From contig NZ_JAHHZN010000014.1 of NCBI RefSeq assembly GCF_018760735.1, positions 38,667 to 102,666 of the forward strand: a stretch of 64,000 nt of DNA, given 5' to 3'. The position numbers and the translations under genes were made by a program. The DNA comes from Hymenobacter piscis. GTDB lineage: Bacteria > Bacteroidota > Bacteroidia > Cytophagales > Hymenobacteraceae. Below the pieces are notes generated by a model. It did no database searches. It was not told where the DNA came from and saw nothing but the letters and a program-made list of their open reading frames with translations. Positions 25,093-33,087 of the stretch are shown in pieces (positions within the stretch are counted from its first letter, which is position 1; every line of letters begins with the position of its first letter).

Positions 25093-25123
25093 GAAAGGGC
25101 CGGGAAATATTCCCGGCCCTTTC
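25093..25123. terminator. bidirectional intrinsic terminator
   Basis: Perfect 14-bp stem GAAAGGGCCGGGAA / TTCCCGGCCCTTTC with a 3-nt loop between convergent genes. Confidence 0.85.
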
Positions 25124-25240
25124 TACATATGCAGCATGAGCTTAATTCGCTTGCAGGAGCTAAAGCTCAAGTATTCTTAACGGCGAAATATCATCTATAA
25201 TTCATCGAAACCTAATTTTTATATCAACTTTATCTTTGCC

Positions 25241-25558
25241 TCAGCGTTCCGTTTCTACTCGCTTCAGATACGGCTGCAACAGCTTTAGCAAGCTACCCAT
25301 CGTGTTCCCGCTAATTTCGGCCAAGTTGTACAACTCCTGTATGGTAAGCGTGGCCGGCTCCCGCAGCCGACGCATCAGCGTTACGTAGGTTATACCCAGC
25401 GCCCGGTGGACGCTGCGCCGCGGGCCCAGCGAGTCGATAAAGTCCGGAAATTCGGAATACCTCTCGGCCTGCACGTCCTGGCGGAGCGGCTGGATCTTCG
25501 GCCCCGGTTTCTGTTCACGCGCAGTTTCAGCGGCGGCGGGTAATGCGGATTTTTTCAT
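25241..25558 (-). CDS. helix-turn-helix protein, 105 aa
   Basis: ATG at 25558 (MKKSALP); the frame stays open further upstream but without coding character. Basic N-terminus, then a helical C-domain (about 50-105): GPRRSVHRALGITYVTLMRRL and LTIQELYNLAEISG, which has the look of a small phage-type helix-turn-helix. The 95-aa product at 60374 shares this layout, including the TIQELYNLAEIS-like stretch (KLEEVKRIAAKL). Probably a plasmid regulator. A TATCTTTGCC box on the opposite strand at about 25226 could drive an antisense transcript. Confidence 0.7.
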   Translation of the reverse strand: MKKSALPAAAETAREQKPGPKIQPLRQDVQAERYSEFPDFIDSLGPRRSVHRALGITYVTLMRRLREPATLTIQELYNLAEISGNTMGSLLKLLQPYLKRVETER

Positions 25559-25701
25559 AGCGGGGTGGTTCAAAATGGGAAGGAACTCGCCCACAATAGT
25601 ACATACCAAAGACCGCATATGAATACTGAGCGGTTTACATTGCTGTTGCAATAGGTGAAAGGTTTAGCGCCTGGCTTTTGGCTGGGCGTTACCTTTTGGT
25701 G

Positions 25702-25974
25702 CTATTCGAAGTGCAGCTGTACGTACGCGTAGGTGATTCCGTCTTGGTGAAATACCTTCGATACGCCGAGCCGGGCCGCCCGGTTCAGCACCTCCCGAAG
25801 CTCGTGGGGCTTGTTCCCGCCTAGCGAGATACTGAAGCTCTGCTTGCCGAAAAGGTGCTTCGTGACCCAGGGGGTTCGACCTAGTTGCTGCCGTACCCGC
25901 GCGCACAGTCCGCGCAGGTAGCGCCGCTGGCTGGCGGTGGCGTCTTGGTCGATAGTTATGCTGCTTGCTGCCAT
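25702..25974 (-). CDS. hypothetical protein, 90 aa
   Basis: Starts inside the end of the upstream gene (19-nt overlap), so co-translated. Helical N-half with TASQRRYLRGLCARVRQQLG, then a beta-like half ending YAYVQLHFE. Basic overall. No family recognised; a small nucleic-acid-binding protein is possible. Confidence 0.65.
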   Translation of the reverse strand: MAASSITIDQDATASQRRYLRGLCARVRQQLGRTPWVTKHLFGKQSFSISLGGNKPHELREVLNRAARLGVSKVFHQDGITYAYVQLHFE

Positions 25975-26690
25975 GCTTCTACGGGTTTAGTGGCCTGCGG
26001 CCGTGGATACACCTTCAGCGCTTCCTGCCGTGCGCTGGCACAGCCTGGGTCGCGCAAGAAAGAAATGAGATACACCAGCCCCTGGCCCCCGCCACGTCGG
26101 TCCCAATGCCGGTGATAGGCAGCCAGCGTATGTTCGTCGAGCTGGCTTAGCGCCTGCCGAATCTGGCAGATGACCCGGGCAGTGTAGCTGCGCCAGTACG
26201 CTACGAAATCCTGCCGGCGCTTCATGTTCTCCGCGTTTGCCTCCTCGGCGGTACTATAACGGGGCTTTTCCAGCTCGGTAGCCCCGAAAAACGCCGTGAA
26301 CAGCGGCGGCGTACTGGCCAGCTTCTGTTTGTTGCGCTTCTCAACGCGGGCCACCTCCAGCTTCGCCCGCCGCCCCCCGTTGCGGATCTGCCGCTCGGTC
26401 ATCTGCCGGCCATCTTTAGCGTAGGGCTTGCCGTGAATGTACCAGCTGCGGCCCGCCGCGAAGATGCTCCAGTCCTGCAAGCTCGGCTCCCGCTGGCTGC
26501 GCGCCATCGGGCGGTGAAAGGAAAACGTACCCGCAGGCCGCCAGCCATCCTTCTCCGTCAGCACGTCGCCGGCCTCATTGACGTCCAGCACGAACTGCAT
26601 GGTTTCAAAATTCCAGCCCTTTATCTCCCGGCCGGGAATCCGGTACTTCACCACGTCGCCCACCTGCACTCGTTCATCCGCAACTTGCAT
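25956..26690 (-). CDS. hypothetical protein, 244 aa
   Basis: ATG at 26690. Begins with a small beta-rich part (VQVGDVVKYRIPGREIKGWN, as in proteins that start with an SH3-like or ASCH-like fold), then WRPAGTFSF, then a long basic helical region (RNGGRRAKLEVARVEKRNKQ) and a helical C-terminus. No family recognised. Promoter box candidate CGTATAATAG lies 35 nt upstream. Overlaps the next gene by 19 nt. Confidence 0.7.
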   Translation of the reverse strand: MQVADERVQVGDVVKYRIPGREIKGWNFETMQFVLDVNEAGDVLTEKDGWRPAGTFSFHRPMARSQREPSLQDWSIFAAGRSWYIHGKPYAKDGRQMTERQIRNGGRRAKLEVARVEKRNKQKLASTPPLFTAFFGATELEKPRYSTAEEANAENMKRRQDFVAYWRSYTARVICQIRQALSQLDEHTLAAYHRHWDRRGGGQGLVYLISFLRDPGCASARQEALKVYPRPQATKPVEAWQQAA

Positions 26691-26724
26691 ACGCACTCTG
26701 TTATCTAAATTTCTGATCCTTTAC

Positions 26725-26734
26725 CTATTATACG
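26725..26734 (-). promoter_or_regulatory. candidate -7 box CGTATAATAG
   Basis: Minus-strand CGTATAATAG in an AT-rich gap, 35 nt before the 244-aa gene; upstream sequence TTTATAAACAAATAG resembles that at the related boxes near 28.0 and 28.9 kb. Confidence 0.4.
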
Positions 26735-26785
26735 AAATTTACAGGCTATTTGTTTATAAAAAATGAATACAATTAACTACTTTTT

Positions 26786-27385
26786 TCAGACGTGAATTAG
26801 TACCTTTTTCTGCCCGATTGCCCACTGCTGGGGGCTAACTACCACGACCGTACCGTGGAGCCGGGCCCGGCCGACCGCGCCGGCTGCTTCTGCCGGCAGT
26901 ACCAGGGCGGTACCTACCGGGTTCACCGGCAGGGCCGGGTAATTCCACTCCCGGGTTCCGGCTCCTTCCTGCACCACTACCCACCACCCACCCAACGGCC
27001 CGGCCGTTACGCGCTGCATATATAATTCGTGGTGGTCCAGCCACTGCACCAGCTCATCGACGGTAACACCTTGTGGCCCGCATGGCTGGGCCGTTACCTG
27101 CCCGGTGGCCGCAATGCACCAGGCCCCGACCTGGCCGCCCGGCCGCAGCAGCTCCAGTTGAGCAGTCATAAAATCGAACGCTTCGGCCGGATTTGCCCAA
27201 CCCTGGCCCGGCGACTCCAGCAACTGAAACGGCGAATCGAAACCAGCCGGCACCAGCCCCTGGCGGCTCATTATGTGAAGCTGGCCTTTGTAGAGGTAGT
27301 ACGCTGCCGGCAGGGGAACATAGCGGCCATGAGCGAGTACCTGGATCTGGCCAATCGGAAATAGGGGGGCGGTTGGGGAAAGCAT
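26786..27385 (-). CDS. hypothetical protein, 199 aa (related to the 27459 gene)
   Basis: Beta-rich soluble protein with an N-terminus FPIGQIQVLAHGRYVPL that resembles FPIGGLEFLYTGGEPTF in the neighbouring gene; both then run through a similar pattern of short strands and a helix (ANPAEAFDFMTAQLELLR here, LTVAQASERFEQAYAAAR there). C-terminal half: WLDHHELYMQRV and GRARLHGTVVVVSPQQWAIG. No function known. The pair look like diverged duplicates. Confidence 0.7.
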   Translation of the reverse strand: MLSPTAPLFPIGQIQVLAHGRYVPLPAAYYLYKGQLHIMSRQGLVPAGFDSPFQLLESPGQGWANPAEAFDFMTAQLELLRPGGQVGAWCIAATGQVTAQPCGPQGVTVDELVQWLDHHELYMQRVTAGPLGGWWVVVQEGAGTREWNYPALPVNPVGTALVLPAEAAGAVGRARLHGTVVVVSPQQWAIGQKKVLIHV

Positions 27386-27458
27386 GACGGAACACGGGGG
27401 GGAAGAGGGGGAGAACCTGCCGGCGTGGGGCCGCCCCGGACGAGGCGGCCCCAGTTGC

Positions 27459-28016
27459 TTAGCGCAGCAGAGAAGTGTGCATGATGAGCGCCGGCCCGTG
27501 CTGGAAGTAATAGGGTTCGTACAGCTCGGGCGGATAGCAGGTCTTCCACACCGCCGAGGCTACCGGATTGACGGGCCGTGATTCGCGCCCGTCCTCATCA
27601 AGGATGAGGATATAATCCTCGAACTCACCTTGCAAGGGTTGCATTTCGATGAGGTCACAGGCCAGTAGCTGCCGCAGCTGCCGCAGCCGGAAATCGGTGC
27701 CGTTCTCGGCTCGCTCAATGCTATGCAGGCCATTGGGCAATAAGAGCGTGGCCCCTGGGATGGGCTGGCGGGCGGCGGCGTATGCCTGCTCGAACCGCTC
27801 ACTGGCCTGGGCAACCGTCAGCTCCTGCCCGTCGCACACGCGCAGCGACCCGGCGTAGCCCAAATTCCAGAGCTGGTAGCCGCGCTGCATCTCGTGGAAG
27901 CTGCCCCCGGTCAGGTAACAAAAATTCTTAACTGGTTGGAAGGTGGGCTCCCCGCCCGTATACAAAAACTCAAGTCCACCAATGGGGAAAGCCGGGGCTG
28001 TTTTTACAAGGCTCAT
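27459..28016 (-). CDS. hypothetical protein, 185 aa (related to the 26786 gene)
   Basis: ATG at 28016; the frame is open further upstream only through an AT-rich promoter region. N-terminus FPIGGLEFLYTGG, middle YAAARQPIPGATLLLPNGLH and DFRLRQLRQLLACDLIEMQP, then an acidic strand EDYILILDEDGRE. Related in layout to the 199-aa neighbour. Its promoter region shares a 26-bp element with that of the 88-aa gene at 28651 (25 of 26 bases). Confidence 0.75.
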   Translation of the reverse strand: MSLVKTAPAFPIGGLEFLYTGGEPTFQPVKNFCYLTGGSFHEMQRGYQLWNLGYAGSLRVCDGQELTVAQASERFEQAYAAARQPIPGATLLLPNGLHSIERAENGTDFRLRQLRQLLACDLIEMQPLQGEFEDYILILDEDGRESRPVNPVASAVWKTCYPPELYEPYYFQHGPALIMHTSLLR

Positions 28017-28045
28017 ATTCACATATCTTGTTGTTTCACTGATAT

Positions 28046-28092
28046 TTATTATACGATGATGCAGCCTAATTGTTGTTAAAAAAGATAAACAA
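28046..28092 (-). promoter_or_regulatory. promoter with -7 box and 26-bp upstream element (copy 1)
   Basis: On the minus strand: CGTATAATAA (28046-28055), 29 nt before the 185-aa gene, and, 11 nt further up, a 26-bp element (28067-28092, plus-strand ends TAATTGTT and GATAAACAA, with an A-rich middle). The element recurs at 28978-29003 with one mismatch and almost the same distance to its box. Confidence 0.55.
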
Positions 28093-28130
28093 ATACTGGT
28101 CTTTTTAGCTCTTTTCAACCGGAAACGACG

Positions 28131-28158
28131 CAAAAAAAGCCGGACAAAATGCCCGGCT
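28131..28158 (-). terminator. intrinsic terminator for the 147-aa gene
   Basis: On the minus strand, AGCCGG(GC) pairs with (GT)CCGGCT and is followed by a run of seven T. It lies 37 nt after the stop of the 147-aa gene. Confidence 0.75.
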
Positions 28159-28194
28159 CTTTCTCCCCTCTTTCTATATTTTTCCCCAGGTGGT

Positions 28195-28638
28195 TTACCC
28201 TGACTGCCCCGCCTGAAACTCGGCCAGCTCCCGCCCCGGCTCAACCTGCGCGGCCAGCGGGGCCAACGCATCAAGCAGTATTCGCAACTGCTGCTGCTGA
28301 TAGCTTTCGGGCTCTGCCACGGCCCGGTTTACCTGGTAAACGTTCTGCAGGGCCTGGTACAATACGGTCAGGGCCAGCCCCGCCGAAAAGCCTCGCCCGA
28401 ACGTCTGGCCGCCCGGCGTTAGCGGCCGGCTCAGGCTCGGTATCTGCCCAGCCTGGCTGAAGGCCCGAAACAGGGTATTCAGTAGCACCCCCTCGGCACT
28501 TTCCTCAAAGGCCCGGAACTGCTGCCGCGCCTCCAGCTCCGCCGCCCGCTTGCGCGCCGGATTCAGGTAGGCCGCCGCTTTACCAGCCGCCTGGATATGT
28601 TGCATGTTCCAATCGGCCCAAAAATCTGATTCTGGCAT
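28195..28638 (-). CDS. hypothetical protein, 147 aa
   Basis: Helical, Ala/Gln-rich protein (NPARKRAAELEARQQFRAFE; PESYQQQQLRILLDALAPL). One weakly hydrophobic stretch (GRGFSAGLALTVLYQAL) is probably buried rather than membrane-spanning. Starts 12 nt after the 88-aa gene, so both belong to one transcript ended by the terminator at 28131-28158. No family recognised. Confidence 0.7.
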   Translation of the reverse strand: MPESDFWADWNMQHIQAAGKAAAYLNPARKRAAELEARQQFRAFEESAEGVLLNTLFRAFSQAGQIPSLSRPLTPGGQTFGRGFSAGLALTVLYQALQNVYQVNRAVAEPESYQQQQLRILLDALAPLAAQVEPGRELAEFQAGQSG

Positions 28639-28650
28639 ACTATAGGGAAA

Positions 28651-28917
28651 TTAGGCGGCCTGCCGTTGCAGGCCGCTGTGAGATTCGTTGTGGTCTTTCC
28701 GGGCGCGGCACACGCGGCTAATCATGTTCTTAATGCATTCCTCCCCGCTTTCGCTTTCGGTAATCAGCGGCTGCGCCCCGATTCCCATACCCTGCGCTTT
28801 CAGGCGGTACATAATGACGCCCACCCCCCGGGCGTTTTCGCGTTCATACATGCACACATCCACATTCAGGTTGTAGATGCTTTTGCGGGCTTGTTGGGAG
28901 AAAGTGAGGAAATCCAT
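28651..28917 (-). CDS. hypothetical protein, 88 aa
   Basis: Small alpha/beta protein with ARKSIYNLNVDVCMYERENAR and GVGVIMYRLKAQGMGIGAQP, and a C-terminal helix with CIKNMISRVCRARKD. Fits a short regulatory or binding protein; no family known. Own promoter with the 26-bp element (28956-29003). Confidence 0.7.
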   Translation of the reverse strand: MDFLTFSQQARKSIYNLNVDVCMYERENARGVGVIMYRLKAQGMGIGAQPLITESESGEECIKNMISRVCRARKDHNESHSGLQRQAA

Positions 28918-28955
28918 GAGCAGAGGAACAGTGTAAGTAATTGCTTTTCTTATAC

Positions 28956-29003
28956 TTATTAAACGAAAAGCAAGCGGTAATTGTTATTAAAAAAGATAAA
29001 CAA
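28956..29003 (-). promoter_or_regulatory. promoter with -7 box and 26-bp upstream element (copy 2)
   Basis: Minus-strand CGTTTAATAA (28956-28965), 38 nt before the 88-aa gene, and the 26-bp element at 28978-29003, 12 nt further up. 25 of 26 bases equal copy 1. Confidence 0.55.
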
Positions 29004-29046
29004 TTAGCCGTATTTACTCGTCCCTCCACTTTCTTCCCCACCGCCC

Positions 29047-29367
29047 CTACCAATGCCGCCGGCCCTCGCCTTTATCCTGGGCTTTATCTTCTTGCAACGC
29101 TTCCAACAGCCCATCCGGAACCGGCACGCCGTGGGCTACCAACGTATCGACCACATCCTGAGCGGTCATCTGGCCGCCGCCCGGCAGCCGCAGATTAGAG
29201 AATACGTACTGGGCGAATGGCTGCTCCTGGGCGGCATCACTCATGTCCTCTACTACCAGGAAATGACGTTGGTCGGGCCGATCCCAGCCGCAGAATACCT
29301 CGACCGGGCGGGCAACTGAATTGAGCGGGGTAACAGTGGCAAATGCATCGAAAACATGCTGGCTCAT
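29047..29367 (-). CDS. hypothetical protein, 106 aa
   Basis: N-terminal part beta-rich (VARPVEVFCGWDRPDQRHFLVV), C-terminal part helical with MTAQDVVDTLVAHGVPVPDG, then a charged tail. No family recognised. Driven by its own promoter region at 29398-29448, which carries an operator-like repeat also found before the genes at 44531 and 62608. Confidence 0.7.
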   Translation of the reverse strand: MSQHVFDAFATVTPLNSVARPVEVFCGWDRPDQRHFLVVEDMSDAAQEQPFAQYVFSNLRLPGGGQMTAQDVVDTLVAHGVPVPDGLLEALQEDKAQDKGEGRRHW

Positions 29368-29397
29368 TGGCTGTCAGAATTAGCGGTTGCTGTTGAA

Positions 29398-29448
29398 CTA
29401 ATATACGGATTTACGGCCGTATTGATTCAATTATTAAATCAATATTTT
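29398..29448 (-). promoter_or_regulatory. promoter with -7 box CGTATATTAG and ATTGAT..ATCAAT element
   Basis: Minus-strand box at 29398-29407 (identical to 23383-23392), a TTG 22 nt upstream of it, and an imperfect inverted repeat AAATATTGATTTAATA...ATCAAT (29421-29448, minus). The element recurs at 44489-44516 (24 of 27 bases) and 62651-62675 (22 of 25). Confidence 0.5.
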
Positions 29449-29497
29449 GTTGATCTACCCTGTCGCTTTTCTCTGGGAATTGGTGACCATACGCCAG

Positions 29498-29531
29498 AAA
29501 AAAAGCCCCTCAAATTCAAATGAGGGGCTTT
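29498..29531 (-). terminator. intrinsic terminator of the 841-aa T9SS protein gene
   Basis: AAAGCCCCTCA / TGAGGGGCTTT stem with an 8-nt loop; on the minus strand it is followed by a T-rich run. Lies 21 nt after the stop codon. Confidence 0.85.
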
Positions 29532-29551
29532 CTCGATACAGGTTGTGATTG

Positions 29552-32077
29552 TTATTCAATGATGAGGCGGGCAGTGTGGCGGCCGGCTTCAGACCGGACC
29601 TCGACCAGGTAAAGACCTGGCTGGAAATGCTCCAGGGACCAACTCCATTCGACCACTGGCCCGGCCGGTACTTGCTGCCGCTGCACCAGCTGGCCATGGA
29701 CGGTGTAAATCGCCACGTTGACCGGGTTTCTCCATTCCCGAAGTCCGCTCAGCCGTAGGTGGCCTAGCTGATTTCTGCCGGCCGGATTTGGCCATACAGT
29801 CAGCGTAACGGTACTCTGTACTACCGGCTGCAGGCTCACAACATTGGTGTAATGCTCTGCACTGTCGCGGTCAACCTGCCGTAGCCGGTAGTAAGAGGTG
29901 GCCATGAGCATAGCCGGGTCCCCCATAGTGTATTTGCGGGAAATGGTACTGTTGCCGGCCGCCGTGCGCCGCCCAACGGGGAAAAAGGAAACTCCGTCGC
30001 TGCTGCGCTGCAGCTCGAAATAGGCGCTGTTGACTTCGGCGGCCGTAGTCCAGTACAGTTGCGCGTAACTATTCGCGTCGACTTTGCCCGTGAACGAGGT
30101 CAACGTAACCGGCAGGGGCTGGCCCGGCTCCAGACGCACAATGTTGGAATACTCGCTATGCAGATCCTGGTGCTCCAACCGCAGGCGGTAATAGGTGGGG
30201 TCCGACAAAGGCACCGCCAGGTTTTGGCTGCCGGTTACGCGGGTTACAGAGCTATCCATCCCGACTGCCTGCCGCCCCCCATTGGGTGAGAAGTTGATCC
30301 CGTCGCTGGAATATTCCAGTTCATAAGCGACCGGCAGATAGAGGGCGTCGGTGTACCACTTGAAGGACGGGAGCCCCCCCACTAGCTTGCCTTCCAGCAC
30401 TGGCGCAATACGCCCCGCCGTGAACGTCATCGTGACCGGACTGCTGTACTCGGGGAGCCCGGCGGCGTCGAGCGTATACTCGTATACTGCCACTTCATAG
30501 ACGTGGCCGATTCGGGGATTGCGCAGATAAACGACCGTATCATTCAAGGTGCGGTAGTTCCTGTTCCACAGCACGTAACTTCCCTTGCCCACATGGTTGG
30601 CCCGCCCCATCTCCTGCGTGTTATTGCTTGGGTAAACGGTTCCGTCTACTGGGCTCAGCAATGGGCTCCGGCCGGGCCGAACTTCCCGGACCAGGGCCAG
30701 GTAGTGGGTACCTGAGCCCGGTGTCCAATGCAGTTGCACCAAGCCGTTGTAATAAGTAAAGGCTTGGTTTATGCTCAGCTGAAGTCTACTTGGCGAATCC
30801 ACAACCGGTACGGGTGGGAAGGCCGTCATAACGATTGCCGAGGCGGGCTGCTGGCTGAGCAGGTAGGTTGGCCGGCCGTCGGAGGCTAGGTTATATTCAT
30901 ACACCTCCAGCTGGTACAGGCTGGCGGGCTGCAGCCCGGTCAGGTTGATTACGCTGTCCTGGCCGGTCATCACAACGTAGCTGCCAGGATGCGTTTGGTC
31001 GCCTAGCCCGTACGCCGCGTTACCCTGATATACCGTGTTTTGCACCGGCTGCAGCAGGCCCTGGGTAAACTCGCGCACTACCACCAGCCGCCCCTGGCCG
31101 CTGCCATTATGCCACACGACCCGGGCCGTGGTCAGGGTCGTATCGGTTTGGCGAGCATTGGTGGCGGGCCGGTCAGGCTCCGTTGCCCCGCAAAAAGCTA
31201 CATGCACGTAGGCCGTATCCGTTACTTGGGCGTAGGTAATGCCTCCCCCGGTCGGATTGCCGCCAGCGTCCTTTTCCAAGGTGTATTCATACACCACGAA
31301 TTTGTACATGCCCCCGGGCGGCAACCCGTATACCGTGAGCGTGGTATCCGTGCCTGCCTGGACTACGTAAGCGTCCGGCCCGACTGTCTGCCCCTGGCCG
31401 TAGTTGCTGCTGGCCAGGTAATACACATCATCGACCGGAGTAGTGGACTTGGTGGCCCCGTCGGCCTGATTCTGTACAGGTTGCACGACCATCAGCCGCC
31501 CATCCCCGTTGCCCGGCCGGCAGCTTACCTCCAGCGTTGAGCAATTGATAGCCGTTGCCTGCGTGGCGCTGGCTGCTTTCGTGGGCCCTGGAATTGGGGC
31601 TGCTGGCAGCGTGGTGAAATAGAGGGTCGCCGAAGAATCCCGGTCAAATGCATAGCGGGGCGGCACCTGCCATTCAAAAGGGGCGGCTAACGTATCCGTC
31701 TGGAAGGCAATTACGTCGGCCCGGTAGCGCGTGCCGGGCTTCAGGCCCTTCACCACAATGATGCGGGCCGTGTCGGCGTGCACCACGTATTCCCCCGGCC
31801 CAATCTGCTGGCCCAGCCCGAAATACTCGTTGGCAATGTAGAATTGCCCGCTCATGGGCAAGGGTGTAGCGTCCGATACGCCCACCTCCTGCAGCACCAC
31901 CATGCTTTGCTGATCCGGACTGGACGCAGCGGTTCGGGTCCAGGTCAACGTAGCTTGCCTGGATAAAACGGCGGGCGCTTTAATGTCCTTGTCGGACGGC
32001 ACAACGGTCATGGCCCAGGTAGGCGAGGTGCTCAGCAGCCCGGCTACCAGTAGCGTAAGCCAGATAAAAATTTTCAT
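29552..32077 (-). CDS. large secreted beta-domain protein with T9SS C-terminal domain
   Basis: 841 aa with a signal peptide (IFIWLTLLVAGLLSTSPTWA). The body is a row of fibronectin-III-like repeats of about 120 residues, each with a GLxPGTRYR- or GLPPGGMYKF-like strand and a GPGEYVVHAD-like or GPDAYVVQAG-like segment. Near the C-terminus are LTSFTGKVDANSYAQLYWTT with YFELQRSSDG, typical of Bacteroidota outer-surface proteins, and then a T9SS type A sorting domain (VWPNPAGRNQ ... GLYLVEVRSEAGRHTARLIIE split by strands). It should be exported by the type IX system and held at the cell surface. Adhesin-type role is inferred from the architecture. Confidence 0.88.
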   Translation of the reverse strand: MKIFIWLTLLVAGLLSTSPTWAMTVVPSDKDIKAPAVLSRQATLTWTRTAASSPDQQSMVVLQEVGVSDATPLPMSGQFYIANEYFGLGQQIGPGEYVVHADTARIIVVKGLKPGTRYRADVIAFQTDTLAAPFEWQVPPRYAFDRDSSATLYFTTLPAAPIPGPTKAASATQATAINCSTLEVSCRPGNGDGRLMVVQPVQNQADGATKSTTPVDDVYYLASSNYGQGQTVGPDAYVVQAGTDTTLTVYGLPPGGMYKFVVYEYTLEKDAGGNPTGGGITYAQVTDTAYVHVAFCGATEPDRPATNARQTDTTLTTARVVWHNGSGQGRLVVVREFTQGLLQPVQNTVYQGNAAYGLGDQTHPGSYVVMTGQDSVINLTGLQPASLYQLEVYEYNLASDGRPTYLLSQQPASAIVMTAFPPVPVVDSPSRLQLSINQAFTYYNGLVQLHWTPGSGTHYLALVREVRPGRSPLLSPVDGTVYPSNNTQEMGRANHVGKGSYVLWNRNYRTLNDTVVYLRNPRIGHVYEVAVYEYTLDAAGLPEYSSPVTMTFTAGRIAPVLEGKLVGGLPSFKWYTDALYLPVAYELEYSSDGINFSPNGGRQAVGMDSSVTRVTGSQNLAVPLSDPTYYRLRLEHQDLHSEYSNIVRLEPGQPLPVTLTSFTGKVDANSYAQLYWTTAAEVNSAYFELQRSSDGVSFFPVGRRTAAGNSTISRKYTMGDPAMLMATSYYRLRQVDRDSAEHYTNVVSLQPVVQSTVTLTVWPNPAGRNQLGHLRLSGLREWRNPVNVAIYTVHGQLVQRQQVPAGPVVEWSWSLEHFQPGLYLVEVRSEAGRHTARLIIE

Positions 32078-32124
32078 AGACGATTGGGTATGAGTGTGAA
32101 AAATGGGCTGTGGGGAAAAGGAGG

Positions 32125-32871
32125 CTAGCAGTCGTCCTCATCGGGAAGCTGCTGCAGGTGCAGCAGCTGGCCGGGCCGCGAAAAGCAGGGAATCCCGATC
32201 TGGTGGTAGTAGTTGAGCAGCTGCTCGGCCCATTGCTGGTCGTCGTCCGAGACCGGTAGCGAATCATCGAGGCCGATTAGCACCCAGTGCAGCATATCGG
32301 CCGGGCTCCACTCCAGCATGTAGTGGCTATGGCAGTTGGCGCAGCCCGGCGCGGAGTCCCAGACCCCGCTGCCGCACCGCTTGCAGAGCATCATTTCCTC
32401 TTCCAGCTCTCCACTTCGGCGGTACACATGGGCGAACGGATAGAGCAAAGGCGTTTCCAACCGATCATGCACGATGAAGCGGCGTTGGGCCGGGATACTT
32501 AGCAGCAGCGGCAACCGCTCACTGTCGCGTAAGGAATTGCACCGCATGCCCACCAGCACGTTGGCCGGCAGTTGGCCCCAGGCATTGCGCCAGTAGCCGT
32601 CGTGGGGAAACTGTTCGCGCGCCAGCTCGGGGAAATCCGTCAGCAGTATCCAATCCAGGTCCGGCGAATCTTCGATCAGCTGCCAAAGACTTTCGCGCTG
32701 CAGCAAGGCCTCTACGCCCGGCCCAAACACGTCCTGGGCGCAGAATATCCGTCTCCGCTGGCCCTGCTGGTGGGCCCGGAACTGCCAGTTGCTCACCTGC
32801 CATTGCTGCTTCTCCCCGAATTCAAAGACGTGGTGCCAGCGTTGTTCAAACTCCAGGGCTGGCATCTTCAT
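32125..32871 (-). CDS. DUF5131/Gp37-like protein with zinc-ribbon C-terminus
   Basis: 248 aa from the ATG at 32871; GTG at 32946 could add 25 residues. Core motifs IFCAQDVFGPGVEALLQRE, PDLDWILLTDFPE and NVLVGMRCNSLRDSERLPLLLSIPAQ (read in segments) match the DUF5131 (phage Gp37/Gp68) family. The N-terminal radical-type Cys region of that family is missing. Instead a C-terminal CxxC pair (CKRCGSG ... CANCH) forms a likely zinc ribbon. Function unknown. It is isolated, 47 nt upstream of the T9SS gene on the same strand. Confidence 0.65.
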   Translation of the reverse strand: MKMPALEFEQRWHHVFEFGEKQQWQVSNWQFRAHQQGQRRRIFCAQDVFGPGVEALLQRESLWQLIEDSPDLDWILLTDFPELAREQFPHDGYWRNAWGQLPANVLVGMRCNSLRDSERLPLLLSIPAQRRFIVHDRLETPLLYPFAHVYRRSGELEEEMMLCKRCGSGVWDSAPGCANCHSHYMLEWSPADMLHWVLIGLDDSLPVSDDDQQWAEQLLNYYHQIGIPCFSRPGQLLHLQQLPDEDDC

Positions 32872-33019
32872 CTGCTCTGCGCAACTGGGGCCGGGGCCGG
32901 GTAGCTGGAGTGTGGTCCTTCGACGAATGGACCCAGTTGCGCCCACATGGCACAGATAGTCAGGTTTCTCATAAGCAGGCTGGTTACGTGATAGAAACGG
33001 CTCTGCAAATTAGATAAAG

Positions 33020-33039
33020 ATTAACTTTAGTCGAGTATT
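33020..33039 (+). promoter_or_regulatory. TTAACTTTAG element, second copy
   Basis: ATTAACTTTAGTCGAGTATT matches the transfer-operon upstream element at 907 in 18 of 20 bases. It lies about 50 nt before the candidate structured RNA. Confidence 0.35.
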
Positions 33040-33087
33040 AAATTAATTCTTGAATACATTTTGGCGATATGAAAATGATATTTACTT

